Part shown: positions 22,660 to 30,933 of the stretch, piece by piece
Position numbering within the stretch: position 1 is the first letter of the stretch
How the letters are laid out: each line of letters starts with the position of its first letter
Assembly (NCBI GenBank): GCA_015064695.1
Contig: SVRS01000027.1
Span: 1-32,200, forward strand
Direction of reading: 5' to 3'
DNA: 32,200 nucleotides
Source: Oscillospiraceae bacterium
GTDB taxonomy: Bacteria; Bacillota; Clostridia; Oscillospirales; CAG-272
The notes under the pieces: model-generated
What the model saw: the letters and a program-made list of their open reading frames with translations, nothing else
Told to the model about the DNA's origin: nothing
Databases searched by the model: none
Made by a program: the position numbers and the translations under genes

Positions 22660-23517
22660 ATGAGCGTAAAAATTATCGTAGATTCCGCATCGGACATTAC
22701 AGTTGATTTTGCCAATAAGAATGATATCGCATTCGTACCCCTGAAAACCAATCTTGGCGGTGTTGAATACCGCGATGGCATTGATATCGTGCCCGACGTG
22801 TTCTTCGAAAAATTGGAGCAGAATAAGGAGCTGGCCCATACGAGTCAGGTAAATACCTCCGAATTCCTGGATGTTTTTGAGAAGGTGGTTGCCGACGGCG
22901 ACGAGGCCGTTGTCATCACCCTTTCCAGCGGACTTTCGGGAACCTATCAGAGCGCTGAAGTCGCCGCAGGGGACTATGAGGGGAAGATCTTCGTCGTGGA
23001 CAGCCTGTCCGCAACCGCAGGTGAACAGGTGCTTTTGTACCATGCCCTGAAGCTGCGGGATTTGGGAAAAACGGCGTGTGAGATCTACGAGGAGCTATGC
23101 ACCATCCGAAAGAGCTTCCGCCTGTTGGTTTGCCTGGAAACTCTGGAGTATTTGAAGCGCGGCGGCAGAATTTCCAAGACCTCTGCCCTCGTCGGCGGTA
23201 TCATCGGCATCAAGCCCATACTGACCCTGAACGAAAAGGGAACGCTGGAAAGCGTTGGCAAGGCAAGAGGCATCAAGGCCGGCCACAAAATGCTGAACGA
23301 CGGCATTCTGGCATCCGGTGGTATTGATTTTGATTACCCCGTTGTGGTTACCTACGGAGGTGATCTGAAGAACGGCTCCCTGGACAGATATTTTGAGGAC
23401 AGCCATGACGTGTACGGCGATCATCTGGATCAGGTGATCCGCGGTCAGTTGGGGTGCGTGATCGGAACGCACGCAGGCCCCGGTGCCATCGTTGTTTCTT
23501 ACGTGCCGAAAAAATGA
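22660..23517 (+). CDS. DegV family (fatty acid-binding) protein
   Basis: The protein has 285 residues, the usual DegV/FakB length; ATG 22660 follows CGAGG. Family features are the N-terminal IIVDSASDIT, the TSQVN turn, VITLSSGLSGTYQSA with the Ser that contacts the fatty-acid carboxylate, VVDSLSATAGEQ, ECLETLEYLKRGGRIS-like LVCLETLEYLKRGGRIS, and the C-terminal GTHAGPGAIVV. FakB proteins present fatty acids to the kinase FakA for phosphorylation; no fakA is in the window, so that role is inferred from the family. Monocistronic. Confidence 0.93.
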   Translation: MSVKIIVDSASDITVDFANKNDIAFVPLKTNLGGVEYRDGIDIVPDVFFEKLEQNKELAHTSQVNTSEFLDVFEKVVADGDEAVVITLSSGLSGTYQSAEVAAGDYEGKIFVVDSLSATAGEQVLLYHALKLRDLGKTACEIYEELCTIRKSFRLLVCLETLEYLKRGGRISKTSALVGGIIGIKPILTLNEKGTLESVGKARGIKAGHKMLNDGILASGGIDFDYPVVVTYGGDLKNGSLDRYFEDSHDVYGDHLDQVIRGQLGCVIGTHAGPGAIVVSYVPKK

Positions 23518-23554
23518 TCAAAAAAGAGTGTGAAGTCAGGCTGTACCTTGCTTC

Positions 23555-23593
23555 AAAAACAATCCCCGCGGTGCAACCGCGGGGATTGTTTTT
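23555..23593. terminator. Bidirectional terminator between degV-like gene and flippase gene
   Basis: A perfect 17-bp stem (AAAAACAATCCCCGCGG, 23555-23571, with 23577-23593) and 5-nt loop. The A-run and T-run at its ends serve both converging genes. Confidence 0.95.
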
Positions 23594-23617
23594 GAACGGC
23601 GTAAATGAAACTTTGCT

Positions 23618-25270
23618 TTACCGCTTACCGTTGCTTACGTCCACCGTTTGAACGCTCTCTTTTTTCACAGAACACCTGCATACACCGGTAGATCCCAACA
23701 AAAGAAGATATACAATGACGCACACAGAGATATGCACGGCCAATTCCCATGCTTCTCGGATGGGAAGACCCAGGAGTATACCGCCCATACGGCATACCGC
23801 CGTGGCGCCCGTAATGCAGAGCAACGGCCCGAATACCTGCTTCCACAGTGACACGGGCATGGCACTCATGCGGAGCATCCGACAGAGAGACAGAGTGGTG
23901 TTCAGAGTTTCGGTGACATAGATCGCCACTATGTACCCCCACAGCCCCATGCGGGGAAGGAGCAACCACACCAGCAGCACCGATACGCCCGCATCAATGA
24001 TGTTGACGTTCATGGAGTAGACCTGCTCGCCCATCCCCTTGAGAAACGCATCCACCGAGCTGTCCACGTACATGATGGGGACAAGGGGAGCTAGCATACG
24101 AATGTAGGTACCCGCCTCGGAGCTGCCGTATATGGCTACGCCCAATTCATTGCCGAAGCAAGCCATCACCCCGCCCACACCGAAGGAAAAAATGAGAGCA
24201 GGAGTAATGATCTTTTTGGCCAGCCGTGCCACCCGTGCCCGATCTCCCCGCGCCCAGGATTCGGCTACCTCGGGTACCAGTAATCCCGAAAAGGATGATA
24301 TGAAGGCAGAGGGGAACAGAACCACGGGTAAAACCATGCTGTGCAGAACACCGTAGGAGGTGAGAGCGCTCTCCCAGCTTGCTCCACTCTGCTTGAGCCC
24401 ACGGGGAATGAGAATATGCTGAAGGGTCAGCAACCCCGAGCGCAGACAGGCGCTCAGCGTAACAGGCACCGTGATGCCTAACAGCTTGCTCCCTGTGGCA
24501 ATCCGGTCGGGATCGATGCGGGACGGAGCAGACGCCTCTTCGGGGTGAACGCGCAAATGCCTGCGACGGTCTGCCAGATACGCAAGAACCGTCAGAGCCA
24601 GACCACAGATCTCGGACAACGCGCCCCCCAACACCAGAGCGAGACAGGTCATCTCCACCCCCTCGGGAAGCCAAAGGGTCAGAAGATAGGCGCAAAAGGC
24701 GATTCGAAGGAACTGCACTCCAATACCAACGGCCGCAGTTTTGGCAACCCTCCGTACCGCCGTGAAATACCCACCCAAGCAGGCAGACACGGAAATGGGC
24801 GGCAGAGTCAACGCCAAAACCCGAAGGGACAGGATGGTTCGGTCGTCGTTCAGCCACACCCGCCCTATGATGGGAGCGGCAGTGAACAGGAGACACCCGG
24901 TGGCCGTGCTGCAGACAATGCTGTAGATCAAGCACCGCCGCAGGGCGGCGCGTATGCTCAAGCGGCAAAGATCGTCACCCTCGGTTAAGTCCGCTGAGGC
25001 AGGACAGTACGCACCCATGACGTCTGCGATGAGACGCGTAGTGCCCAGATTGATGCCCGCGCTCCCCAAGGTTAGTGCCAATCCGTATACGCCGAACAAA
25101 AGGGAATATAGCCCCATTACCTCTCCGCCGGCGCGATTGGACAGGTAAACGTTAAAGGATACGCCCACCGTTCGCATGAACAGATTCACGGCAATCAGAA
25201 GCAGCGCGTTCCGCGCGAAGCGCCGCGCGGAGAGAGAGATCCGCATTCGTGGAGGAGTAATATTCGGCAT
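23618..25270 (-). CDS. MOP-superfamily lipid flippase, SpoVB/MurJ-like
   Basis: The protein has 550 residues; ATG 25268-25270 follows AAAGGA. It is strongly hydrophobic with about 14 predicted helices, the pattern of polysaccharide/lipid II flippases. N-terminal LLIAVNLFMRTVGVSFNVYL and GGEVMGLYSLLFGVYGLALTL, and later GLLVPEVAESWARGD and LAPLVPIMYVDSSVDAFLKG, match the SpoVB/MurJ family style. In Bacillus, SpoVB is needed for spore cortex. Here the role could be cortex synthesis or cell-wall/exopolysaccharide export. No sigma-A promoter is visible upstream, unlike most other genes here, which would fit a sporulation sigma factor (inferred). The first 60 residues are basic with an unusually Arg-rich start. 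Confidence 0.82.
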   Translation of the reverse strand: MPNITPPRMRISLSARRFARNALLLIAVNLFMRTVGVSFNVYLSNRAGGEVMGLYSLLFGVYGLALTLGSAGINLGTTRLIADVMGAYCPASADLTEGDDLCRLSIRAALRRCLIYSIVCSTATGCLLFTAAPIIGRVWLNDDRTILSLRVLALTLPPISVSACLGGYFTAVRRVAKTAAVGIGVQFLRIAFCAYLLTLWLPEGVEMTCLALVLGGALSEICGLALTVLAYLADRRRHLRVHPEEASAPSRIDPDRIATGSKLLGITVPVTLSACLRSGLLTLQHILIPRGLKQSGASWESALTSYGVLHSMVLPVVLFPSAFISSFSGLLVPEVAESWARGDRARVARLAKKIITPALIFSFGVGGVMACFGNELGVAIYGSSEAGTYIRMLAPLVPIMYVDSSVDAFLKGMGEQVYSMNVNIIDAGVSVLLVWLLLPRMGLWGYIVAIYVTETLNTTLSLCRMLRMSAMPVSLWKQVFGPLLCITGATAVCRMGGILLGLPIREAWELAVHISVCVIVYLLLLGSTGVCRCSVKKESVQTVDVSNGKR

Positions 25271-25496
25271 AGGCAGTTCCTTTCGCTGAGGGGCGGGTTG
25301 TCCGCTTTTTGCTACAATCTATGCGAAAGGGATGCGGGAAATGCCGACTGCGAAAAAAGAAGGGAATGAAGCGCAAGTGATGGCCCCTTGGTTCGGTCAA
25401 GAGCTTGGAAAAATCTGTGAAATTCATAAAAAAAGGTCAGGAAGCTCACGGTAATTTGGATAAACAAAAAAAATTTATGAAATGTGCAGAATACCC

Positions 25497-25525
25497 TTGA
25501 CAAATCGCTCGTCATGCTATATTAT
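25497..25525 (+). promoter_or_regulatory. Promoter of the rubredoxin gene
   Basis: TTGACA (25497-25502), 17-nt spacer, TATTAT (25520-25525). An alternative TGC-TATATT -10 lies two bases upstream. The rest of 25271-25602 contains no gene or structure that I can support. Confidence 0.8.
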
Positions 25526-25602
25526 ATACTACGGACTTTCCGCAAGACCCTCCGCAGGGCCTGCGCGGAGACAACGAATACAATTGGAAGGAGGGATTTG
25601 GA

Positions 25603-25785
25603 ATGAGCGTGTATGCTTGTGAGCTGTGCGGTTACGAGTACCGCCCTGACATGGGAGATCCTGACAACGGTATCGAAGAGGGCACGGATTTTGAAGATCT
25701 GCCCGCTGATTGGGTATGCCCCCTGTGCGGTGCATCCAAGGAGGACTTCGACAAGGTTGACGGCGAGTTTACCGAGGAAGAGTAA
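25603..25785 (+). CDS. Rubredoxin
   Basis: The protein has 60 residues; ATG 25603 follows GGAGG. The two iron-binding knuckles are [10 protein letters not shown] and [10 protein letters not shown], giving the four Cys ligands of a mononuclear iron centre. The acidic body ([19 protein letters not shown]) is typical. Rubredoxin passes single electrons in anaerobes, for example to superoxide/oxygen-detoxifying enzymes. Stand-alone with its own promoter and terminator. The C-terminal extension EFTEEE is slightly longer than the minimal form. Confidence 0.98.
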   Translation: MSVYACELCGYEYRPDMGDPDNGIEEGTDFEDLPADWVCPLCGASKEDFDKVDGEFTEEE

Positions 25786-25844
25786 TTCTACAGGCTTCCG
25801 TAAGCCCTGCGCCCGTTTTTTGCGGCGCCTCTGTTAAACGTCTG

Positions 25845-26031
25845 TCAGACATATCGAAAAACGCCTCGCGGCAAATGGAAGCGCGAGGCGTTTTTCGTTC
25901 CGCATCTCTGATCGCCTGCACGATAAACGTTGAATTGCCCATGTCGGGCGGTAGCCACGATGTCGGCCTCCTCTGCGGACAGACCCTGATTTACGAATAA
26001 AACCTTGAATCCAGAACATCTCGTGGTAGGG
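25845..26031 (-). pseudogene. Possible gene remnant
   Basis: One minus-strand frame across 26031-25845 reads with protein-like content (FKVLFVNQGLSAEEADIVAT) and no start codon, bounded by a stop at its upstream side. The right edge runs into the rubredoxin terminator. The family is not recognised. It may be a fragment of a decayed gene or chance coding. The rest of 26032-26150 shows only a short CCTCG/CGAGG hairpin. Confidence 0.2.
25856..25896. terminator. Bidirectional terminator after rubredoxin
   Basis: Perfect 15-bp stem GAAAAACGCCTCGCG (25856-25870) with 25882-25896, loop of 11 nt, T-run on the plus strand and A-run at its base. Confidence 0.92.
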
Positions 26032-26152
26032 GCTCACTTACCGAAATGATTCAGGATTTTAAAAGTGAATTGGTATGAGTGTCGATAAACCTCGATCCTT
26101 GCCGAGGCTTCAGAGACCGATCAGAGAATCGTATCAATTTGTGAAATGCCCC

Positions 26153-26181
26153 TTGACGAAACCGGCCTTTTATGATATAAC
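26153..26181 (+). promoter_or_regulatory. Promoter of the PduO-type gene
   Basis: TTGACG (26153-26158), 17-nt spacer, TATAAC (26176-26181), TGA extended -10. Confidence 0.8.
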
Positions 26182-26230
26182 ATATAAGATAAATGATTCT
26201 GCCGAAAGCAAAAGGAGAGAGGATACCGCC

Positions 26231-27280
26231 ATGGAAAAGAAGCAACCGAAATTCTATACGGGACAAGGCGATAAGGGGTTGACGGCCCTGTCTCCCGCCT
26301 CTCAGGTGTCAAAGGCGGACGAGCGGGTCGCCGCCGTGGGTGCCGTGGAGGAGATCGTATCGGCCCTGGGCGTCGTGAAAACGGTTACGTCCTGCCCCAT
26401 ATTCCGGGAAAAGGTGGAGCGGATCCAAAAAACTCTCCGTACCATGACGCTGGGTCTCCGCGACCCCAGAAGCGGTAGGTATGCTTTCTCGGCCGAGGAG
26501 GTCGGGTTCCTGGAGTCGGATATGGATGCCATGTTGGCGGTTCTCCCCAAGGAGATCTTGGCGGAACGCCTTCCCGGAGGGAATCCCCAATCGGCTCAGC
26601 TGGACGTGGCACATACCACCGCCCGCCGTGCAGAGCGTGAGCTGGTCGCCATGGATCGGCGCTACGCCGCTCCGGCTCTGTTCAAGCAGTATCTCAACCG
26701 CCTTTCGGATTATCTTCTGGTGGCGGCCCGCTATTCGGATCATCTCCATGAGCAGGCAGATGGGAAGCAGGAGACGAAAACGCCTGTGATCACTCCATCT
26801 CCCGCTTCAGCTCCCGCTCTCTCCGCCGACGGAACGGCGGCGCTGGTGGCTGAGGTGTTGGCGCGCTTGGGGGGCCCTGTGATTCTGGATCTGGATAAAG
26901 CCAAGCGCTTGATCGAGGCCGTGGAGCAGCGCGCCGCAGAGCAGGGAAGGAAGGCCGTGATTGCAGTCTGCAATGCCGAGGGGAATCCCATTGCCGTACA
27001 CGTGATGGACGGCGCGTTCCTGGTGAGCTACGAGGTGGCGGTCAAAAAGGCCTACACCGCCGTGGCGGTCAAAATGTCTACCATGGAATTGTCGGCGCTT
27101 TGTCAGCCCGGCGGAACCTTCTATGGCTTGCAGGCCTTGGATAAGGTCATTACCTTTGGCGGCGGTATTCCTTTGTATCGCGACGGTGTCGTGATCGGTG
27201 GCCTGGGTGTCAGCGGCGGCACAGGTGAGGAGGACCACGAGCTCGCCTTGTACGGCGCGGCCGTATTTCAGACTCTTTGA
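26231..27280 (+). CDS. pduO: PduO-type cob(I)alamin adenosyltransferase fused to a GlcG/HbpS heme-binding domain
   Basis: The protein has 349 residues; ATG 26231 lies 10-15 nt after AAAGGAGAGAGG, and the longer upstream frame has no ribosome binding site. Residues 1-~185 match PduO ATP:corrinoid adenosyltransferase: TGQGDKGLTAL (T10-G-x-G-D-K), VSKADERVAAVGAVEE, HTTARRAERELVAM with the Arg cluster, and YLNRLSDYLLVAARY. The expected VDE motif reads VEE here. Residues ~208-349 form a GlcG/HbpS domain: LDLDKAKRLIEAVEQRA, AVCNAEGNPIAVHVMDGA, TFGGGIPLYRDGVVIGG, GVSGGTGEEDHELA. The N-terminal domain makes adenosyl-B12; the C-terminal domain binds heme in known PduO. No B12-dependent dehydratase or microcompartment gene is nearby. 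Confidence 0.9.
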   Translation: MEKKQPKFYTGQGDKGLTALSPASQVSKADERVAAVGAVEEIVSALGVVKTVTSCPIFREKVERIQKTLRTMTLGLRDPRSGRYAFSAEEVGFLESDMDAMLAVLPKEILAERLPGGNPQSAQLDVAHTTARRAERELVAMDRRYAAPALFKQYLNRLSDYLLVAARYSDHLHEQADGKQETKTPVITPSPASAPALSADGTAALVAEVLARLGGPVILDLDKAKRLIEAVEQRAAEQGRKAVIAVCNAEGNPIAVHVMDGAFLVSYEVAVKKAYTAVAVKMSTMELSALCQPGGTFYGLQALDKVITFGGGIPLYRDGVVIGGLGVSGGTGEEDHELALYGAAVFQTL

Positions 27281-27333
27281 TTTTTTCGGTGAACGGTGAT
27301 CAATCAGGCATCATTGTTCATCGTCCATCGACA

Positions 27334-27368
27334 TCGGGCAGTATCCTTTTTCGATACTGCCCGATTCT
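27334..27368 (+). terminator. Hairpin after the PduO-type gene
   Basis: Perfect 12-bp stem TCGGGCAGTATC/GATACTGCCCGA with a CTTTTTC loop, followed by TTCTGTT. Likely terminator. Confidence 0.7.
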
Positions 27369-27408
27369 GTTGGCGCTTTCATAAGCTTTTGATGAAAAGG
27401 AGAAGGAT

Positions 27409-28557
27409 ATGTCTTTCCCAAAAAAGAATCGTATGACTCGGCTGTGCGGGGGCATGGTCGGTTGCCTGCTTCTCGGAACGCTCCTGGGATCACATCTGAG
27501 TGCCTGTGACGGGAATCCCGTCGCCCAACCCGAGAGCAGTGCGTACGGCGAAACGACGGATACGCAGAATGCTACGGCAACCGGCACCGGCGAGGCGGAA
27601 TCTGCGCCCTTGGTAGATTTCGCCGAGCCTGTTCGCTATCTCCTGGATCGGAAGTGGATCACCCCCGATGAGATCCGTACGGCGGATAGCTCCGATATTC
27701 CCGAGATCCTGACGATCTTGACTGTGTCCCTGGGAGATATCCTGACGCGGGCAGGAGTCGAGGAAATCTCCGATGCCGCAGGAGAAGTCCAACCGGTGAC
27801 CCACTACGAAAGCTGGTATCTCTATACGCTGGGAAATACCTGCAGTATGTTCTATATGAGAACGGATTCCCAATCTGCCGGTATGGGCGTGTCCTTTATC
27901 GAGCTGAATTTCGACGTCCTGCGACTATGCCTGGAGAAGCAGGACGAAGGGGGAGAGGCGCTTTTGGCGCTGACTGAGGTTACGTCCGCCTCTGCCCAAG
28001 GTGTCCATACCTATGCCTTGACCAACTATTTCCAAAGCCCTGCCTCTGAGGGCGCTTACCTCATGGCGGAGTGCTTCGTAGAGGCCGTGACCGCTACGGC
28101 TGTGGATTCCTTGGTGGAGGTGCCCGCCCATTATGCTGCCTGTTCGGATGAGGATGCCGAATTCCTGCGAGTTGCCGAGGCTTTGCGCTATCTGGATCAC
28201 CGGCACCCCGGGCTGATCCTGTGGGAGAATGATCGCCCTGCGCAGATCCGTATCGCGGACCAAACGGCGTTGACGGATTATGAAAAGCAGGCTATCCTGG
28301 CGCTCTATACCATGGACGTGACCTTCTGTTCCTTCGCCGCCGAGGTGGCGGTGCATGCTATGATGTGCAACCAGAACGCCGCCATGAGCTACGAGCGATG
28401 CAAGATCGCGGATATGGCCGTGGGCGAATATAACGGCACTGCAGGGTTCCTGGCTCGCTTGGATAATGAATACGGCTTTTATAATCTGAACAGTACCGCC
28501 GTGAAATCTCAGGAGGAGCATCACCCCTCGTACGCGGGAGAGTACGCCGCAGAATGA
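27409..28557 (+). CDS. Hypothetical lipoprotein
   Basis: The protein has 382 residues; ATG 27409 follows AAAAGGAG. A basic N-terminus and hydrophobic stretch (GGMVGCLLLGTLLGSHLSAC) end in an LSAC lipobox with the lipid-modified Cys at position 33. A low-complexity Ser/Thr/Glu tether (~35-66) follows. The mature part (~67-382) is a soluble, acidic domain with many aromatic residues (THYESWYLYTLGNTCSMFYM, ECFVEAV, FCSFAAEVAVHAM) and no recognised enzyme motif. It would sit on the outer face of the membrane. The close placement behind the PduO-type gene is separated by a hairpin, so shared function is not implied. Confidence 0.8.
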   Translation: MSFPKKNRMTRLCGGMVGCLLLGTLLGSHLSACDGNPVAQPESSAYGETTDTQNATATGTGEAESAPLVDFAEPVRYLLDRKWITPDEIRTADSSDIPEILTILTVSLGDILTRAGVEEISDAAGEVQPVTHYESWYLYTLGNTCSMFYMRTDSQSAGMGVSFIELNFDVLRLCLEKQDEGGEALLALTEVTSASAQGVHTYALTNYFQSPASEGAYLMAECFVEAVTATAVDSLVEVPAHYAACSDEDAEFLRVAEALRYLDHRHPGLILWENDRPAQIRIADQTALTDYEKQAILALYTMDVTFCSFAAEVAVHAMMCNQNAAMSYERCKIADMAVGEYNGTAGFLARLDNEYGFYNLNSTAVKSQEEHHPSYAGEYAAE

Positions 28558-28627
28558 CCGCAGGGAGATTCTGAAAGCCCTGCACAACGGTCAAAAATTA
28601 TTGAGACCCGCTTTGCTCAATATTTGA

Positions 28628-28672
28628 AAGCCCCATTCGCGTAGGTGAAGCTACGCGAATGGGGCTTGTTGA
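28628..28672. terminator. Strong hairpin terminator between converging genes
   Basis: Perfect 17-bp stem AAGCCCCATTCGCGTAG (28628-28644) with 28651-28667, 6-nt loop, then GTTGATT on the plus strand. It would end the lipoprotein gene and perhaps also the leftward Cys-rich gene. A second weaker stem ATTGAG/CTCAAT lies just before it. Confidence 0.75.
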
Positions 28673-28825
28673 TTGCCGGCGAGACGGCTGACGAAACGCT
28701 TCCTTTCTGAGTTCAGAACGCGAATATGATTCTGCCGGGATGCCTCCTTTCACGGTTTGTTCCCGGTTACCTCGGCCCGGCGAAGCGTTTCGTTGCTCAT
28801 GGCTTGCAGGGAAAAGCGGTGAATC

Positions 28826-29704
28826 CTATCCGTTACACCCGCACTTGTTCCGATCTGCCGTGGGTAGAGGCATGGGGGCGGGGGTGAATTCCGAAATGGG
28901 GAAGGCCATGGAGCGGAAGAGATCACAGGGGTTATCCGGAGAGGCGGATACGCATTCCTTGTCGGGAATGATGAACTCGGAGGCGTTGACCAGGTATTGG
29001 CCGGGGCGTACCAGGCGAACCAGGGAGAAGATGCCCAAGGAGACAACCAGGCGGCGTCCCATCCCCTCATGCTCATGCTCACCGCAACGGTCGGAGCAGA
29101 GAGGCGCGGACAGGCAGCCGGCGATGGATGCGGGAATGTCGCAGACGCAACAGCAGCAACAAACGGGCTCGGGGCAAAGAGGCTCCAGAACCCGGGCACC
29201 CAGCACGATGGGCTCTACGGCCTCTACCACGGCGGTGGGAACACTGCGATCCTTGTAGCAGGGCTGGGGCTCAGCGCAGAAGGCACTTCCGTCGGCGCTG
29301 GAACGGAAAATGCTCACCGAGGAATCGCCGCCGAACAAAACGACCTGCTTATCCAGCGCCACGATTCCGTCAAATTCCTGGGAGCGTCCTGCGCAGAGAC
29401 AGGCCTCGAAGATAAGCTTGACGTAAAAGCGAACGTGGATCGTATAGAAGCCGCGGTTGAACTGCACAGGATCGATGCCGATGTAGGTCCAGGCAATGCA
29501 CGCATCTTTGACACGAACCTGGGTGGTGTGCTCAATGATCTCCCGCCCCAGATCGGTGAGAAATACCTGTACGTTCTCGTAGCAATCGCGGTCACGGCAG
29601 GAGTCCAGAATGCGGTTGGTCTCAATGCAGACCGTCCGCGTGTCTCCACCCTTTCCACAGCCGTTTCCGAGGGAGCCGCAAGAGGAAAAACGGTTATCGG
29701 ACAT
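28826..29704 (-). CDS. Cys-rich hypothetical protein, possibly spore-associated
   Basis: The protein has 292 residues; ATG 29702-29704 follows GGAGG. It has about 29 Cys, including the run VCCCCCVCD, and clusters at both ends (SSCGSLGNGCGKGGDTRTVC; NKCGCNG). The central part (residues ~25-130: RDCYENVQVFLTD, ACIAWTYIGIDPVQFNRGFY, VRFYVKLIFEACLC) is a beta-rich domain that I have a pattern memory of from clostridial spore-forming genomes; no name can be given with certainty. There is no signal peptide or membrane segment. There is no sigma-A promoter upstream, unlike most genes here, and it sits beside the yabP/yabQ spore cluster. A spore coat or exosporium role is inferred from Cys content and context only. 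Confidence 0.78.
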   Translation of the reverse strand: MSDNRFSSCGSLGNGCGKGGDTRTVCIETNRILDSCRDRDCYENVQVFLTDLGREIIEHTTQVRVKDACIAWTYIGIDPVQFNRGFYTIHVRFYVKLIFEACLCAGRSQEFDGIVALDKQVVLFGGDSSVSIFRSSADGSAFCAEPQPCYKDRSVPTAVVEAVEPIVLGARVLEPLCPEPVCCCCCVCDIPASIAGCLSAPLCSDRCGEHEHEGMGRRLVVSLGIFSLVRLVRPGQYLVNASEFIIPDKECVSASPDNPCDLFRSMAFPISEFTPAPMPLPTADRNKCGCNG

Positions 29705-29870
29705 GATGAATACCTCCATATCATATTGGGACGGAGCAGTTTTCCGCCCTCGATACAAGCATATGCCGGAGCGGGAAAATCTGACAGATTTTTACAGAAA
29801 AATTCTCTCGGACAAGGGTAAGGGTTTCCCTCAAAAACGGGATAATTTACAAAAAAATCGTTGTAGGGTA

Positions 29871-29899
29871 TTGCATTTTTGCCCGTGTTGTGATATAAT
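29871..29899 (+). promoter_or_regulatory. Promoter of the hup cluster
   Basis: TTGCAT (29871-29876), 17-nt spacer, TATAAT (29894-29899), TGA extended -10. Confidence 0.85.
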
Positions 29900-29941
29900 A
29901 GCGGTATCCCAAAAACAACATCAGATTGGAGTAATAAAACC

Positions 29942-30214
29942 ATGAATAAGAGTCAGTTGATTAAAACCGTTGCCGATAAGGGTGATCTGTCCCAGAAGCA
30001 GGTTGCCGAGCTGCTTGGCCTGATTGAGGATACCCTTGTTGAGAATCTGAAGGCAGGCGAGAAGATCCAGCTTTCCGGCTTCGGTACCTTTGAGGTTCGT
30101 GAGCGCGCCGAGAGAAAGGGTCGCAATCCTAAGACCGGTGAGGTCGTTTCCGTCCCCTCCTGCAAGTATCTCGCGTTCGTGCCCGCCAAGGCCGTGAAGG
30201 ACGCTCTGAACTGA
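29942..30214 (+). CDS. hup: DNA-binding protein HU
   Basis: The protein has 90 residues, the standard HU length; ATG 29942 follows TTGGAG. Family features: MNKSQLIKTVADKGDLSQKQ at the start, the signature GEKIQLSGFGTFEVRERAER, the flexible arm GRNPKTGEVVSVP, and the conserved C-terminal KYLAFVPAKAVKDALN. HU is the abundant nucleoid protein that bends DNA. It opens the hup-rqcP-yabP-yabQ-divIC cluster with a strong promoter. Confidence 0.98.
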   Translation: MNKSQLIKTVADKGDLSQKQVAELLGLIEDTLVENLKAGEKIQLSGFGTFEVRERAERKGRNPKTGEVVSVPSCKYLAFVPAKAVKDALN

Positions 30215-30215
30215 T

Positions 30216-30458
30216 ATGCGCCTGGATAAGTACCTGAAGGTAACGCGAATCATCAAGCGCCGTACCGTGGCGAACGATGCCTGCGATGCAGACCACGTGA
30301 CCGTGAACGGCCGCCCCGCTAAGGCCTCCTACGACGTAAAGATCGGCGATCTCATCGAGATCACCTTTGGTGCGCGTACCCTACGCATCCACGTGCTGGA
30401 GGTGCGGGAAACCGTCGGCAAGGACGCAGCATCCACCCTATACGAGGTTGTAGAGTAG
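30216..30458 (+). CDS. rqcP: RNA-binding S4 domain protein RqcP (YabO/Hsp15-like)
   Basis: The protein has 80 residues; ATG 30216 lies one base after the hup stop, so translation is probably coupled. The whole protein is one S4 domain: RLDKYLKVTRIIKRRTVAND, VTVNGRPAKASYDVKIGDLIE. In Bacillus RqcP works with RqcH on stalled 50S subunits to add Ala tails to incomplete proteins. The gene order matches other Firmicutes. Confidence 0.92.
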   Translation: MRLDKYLKVTRIIKRRTVANDACDADHVTVNGRPAKASYDVKIGDLIEITFGARTLRIHVLEVRETVGKDAASTLYEVVE

Positions 30459-30592
30459 GCTGAAGGGCTTTCGCGGCGGTGCCTCTTGGCCTCAGAGCGG
30501 ATGCTTCCGTCCTGGAATTGCATTCCCGTAAAGGGCATAATTCCGTCTCTGCTTTCATAGAATTCCATAGATTTCAAGGACGGAGGCAGAAT

Positions 30593-30919
30593 ATGAACGA
30601 TATGGGAGTGGCGCAAGCAACGAACGGAGGCTCCTCGGTGCAGAATCGGGGACACAGTCTGACGGCTATGGATCGCCGTGACATTACTGTGAAGGGCGTC
30701 TCCGAGGTGTTGAGCTTTGACGAGACGTTGGTACGGTTGGTGACGGTTTGCGGCGTTCTGAACCTGGAGGGGGAGGGACTTCGCGTCCACGTGTTGAATC
30801 TGAAGGACGGCGTTGTCGCCGTCACGGGGCAGCTCTGCGGCGTCCTGTATGAGGATGCGCGCCCCTCGGAGCAATCGCCATCCCGCGAGAAGGGCCGTGG
30901 CCGCCGCCGATTTGCGTAA
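30593..30919 (+). CDS. yabP: Sporulation protein YabP
   Basis: The protein has 108 residues, as expected for YabP; ATG 30593 follows CGGAGG (30581-30586), whereas a longer upstream frame has no ribosome binding site. The core HSLTAMDRRDITVKGVSEVL, SFDETLVRLVTVCGVLNLEG and LRVHVLNLKDGVVAVTGQ matches the YabP/YqfC family of small spore-cortex/coat-localised proteins. The N-terminal ~20 residues (NDMGVAQATNGGSSVQN) and Arg-rich tail (REKGRGRRRF) are variable. A 134-nt gap separates it from rqcP. Confidence 0.93.
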   Translation: MNDMGVAQATNGGSSVQNRGHSLTAMDRRDITVKGVSEVLSFDETLVRLVTVCGVLNLEGEGLRVHVLNLKDGVVAVTGQLCGVLYEDARPSEQSPSREKGRGRRRFA

Positions 30920-30933
30920 ACAGAGCCATCGGT

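Noticed and set aside
25271..25345. Sporulation (sigma-E/G) promoter upstream of the flippase gene
   Set aside because: A CATAGATT-like -10 can be picked out but there is no matching -35 at the right spacing.
29705..29800. Sigma-K-like promoter (CATATGCTT) upstream of the Cys-rich gene
   Set aside because: Only a partial -10 match and no -35 support; too weak to annotate.
28997..29821. Long plus-strand frame opposite the Cys-rich gene
   Set aside because: The minus-strand gene has a clear GGAGG and start and a coherent Cys pattern; the plus frame has neither.
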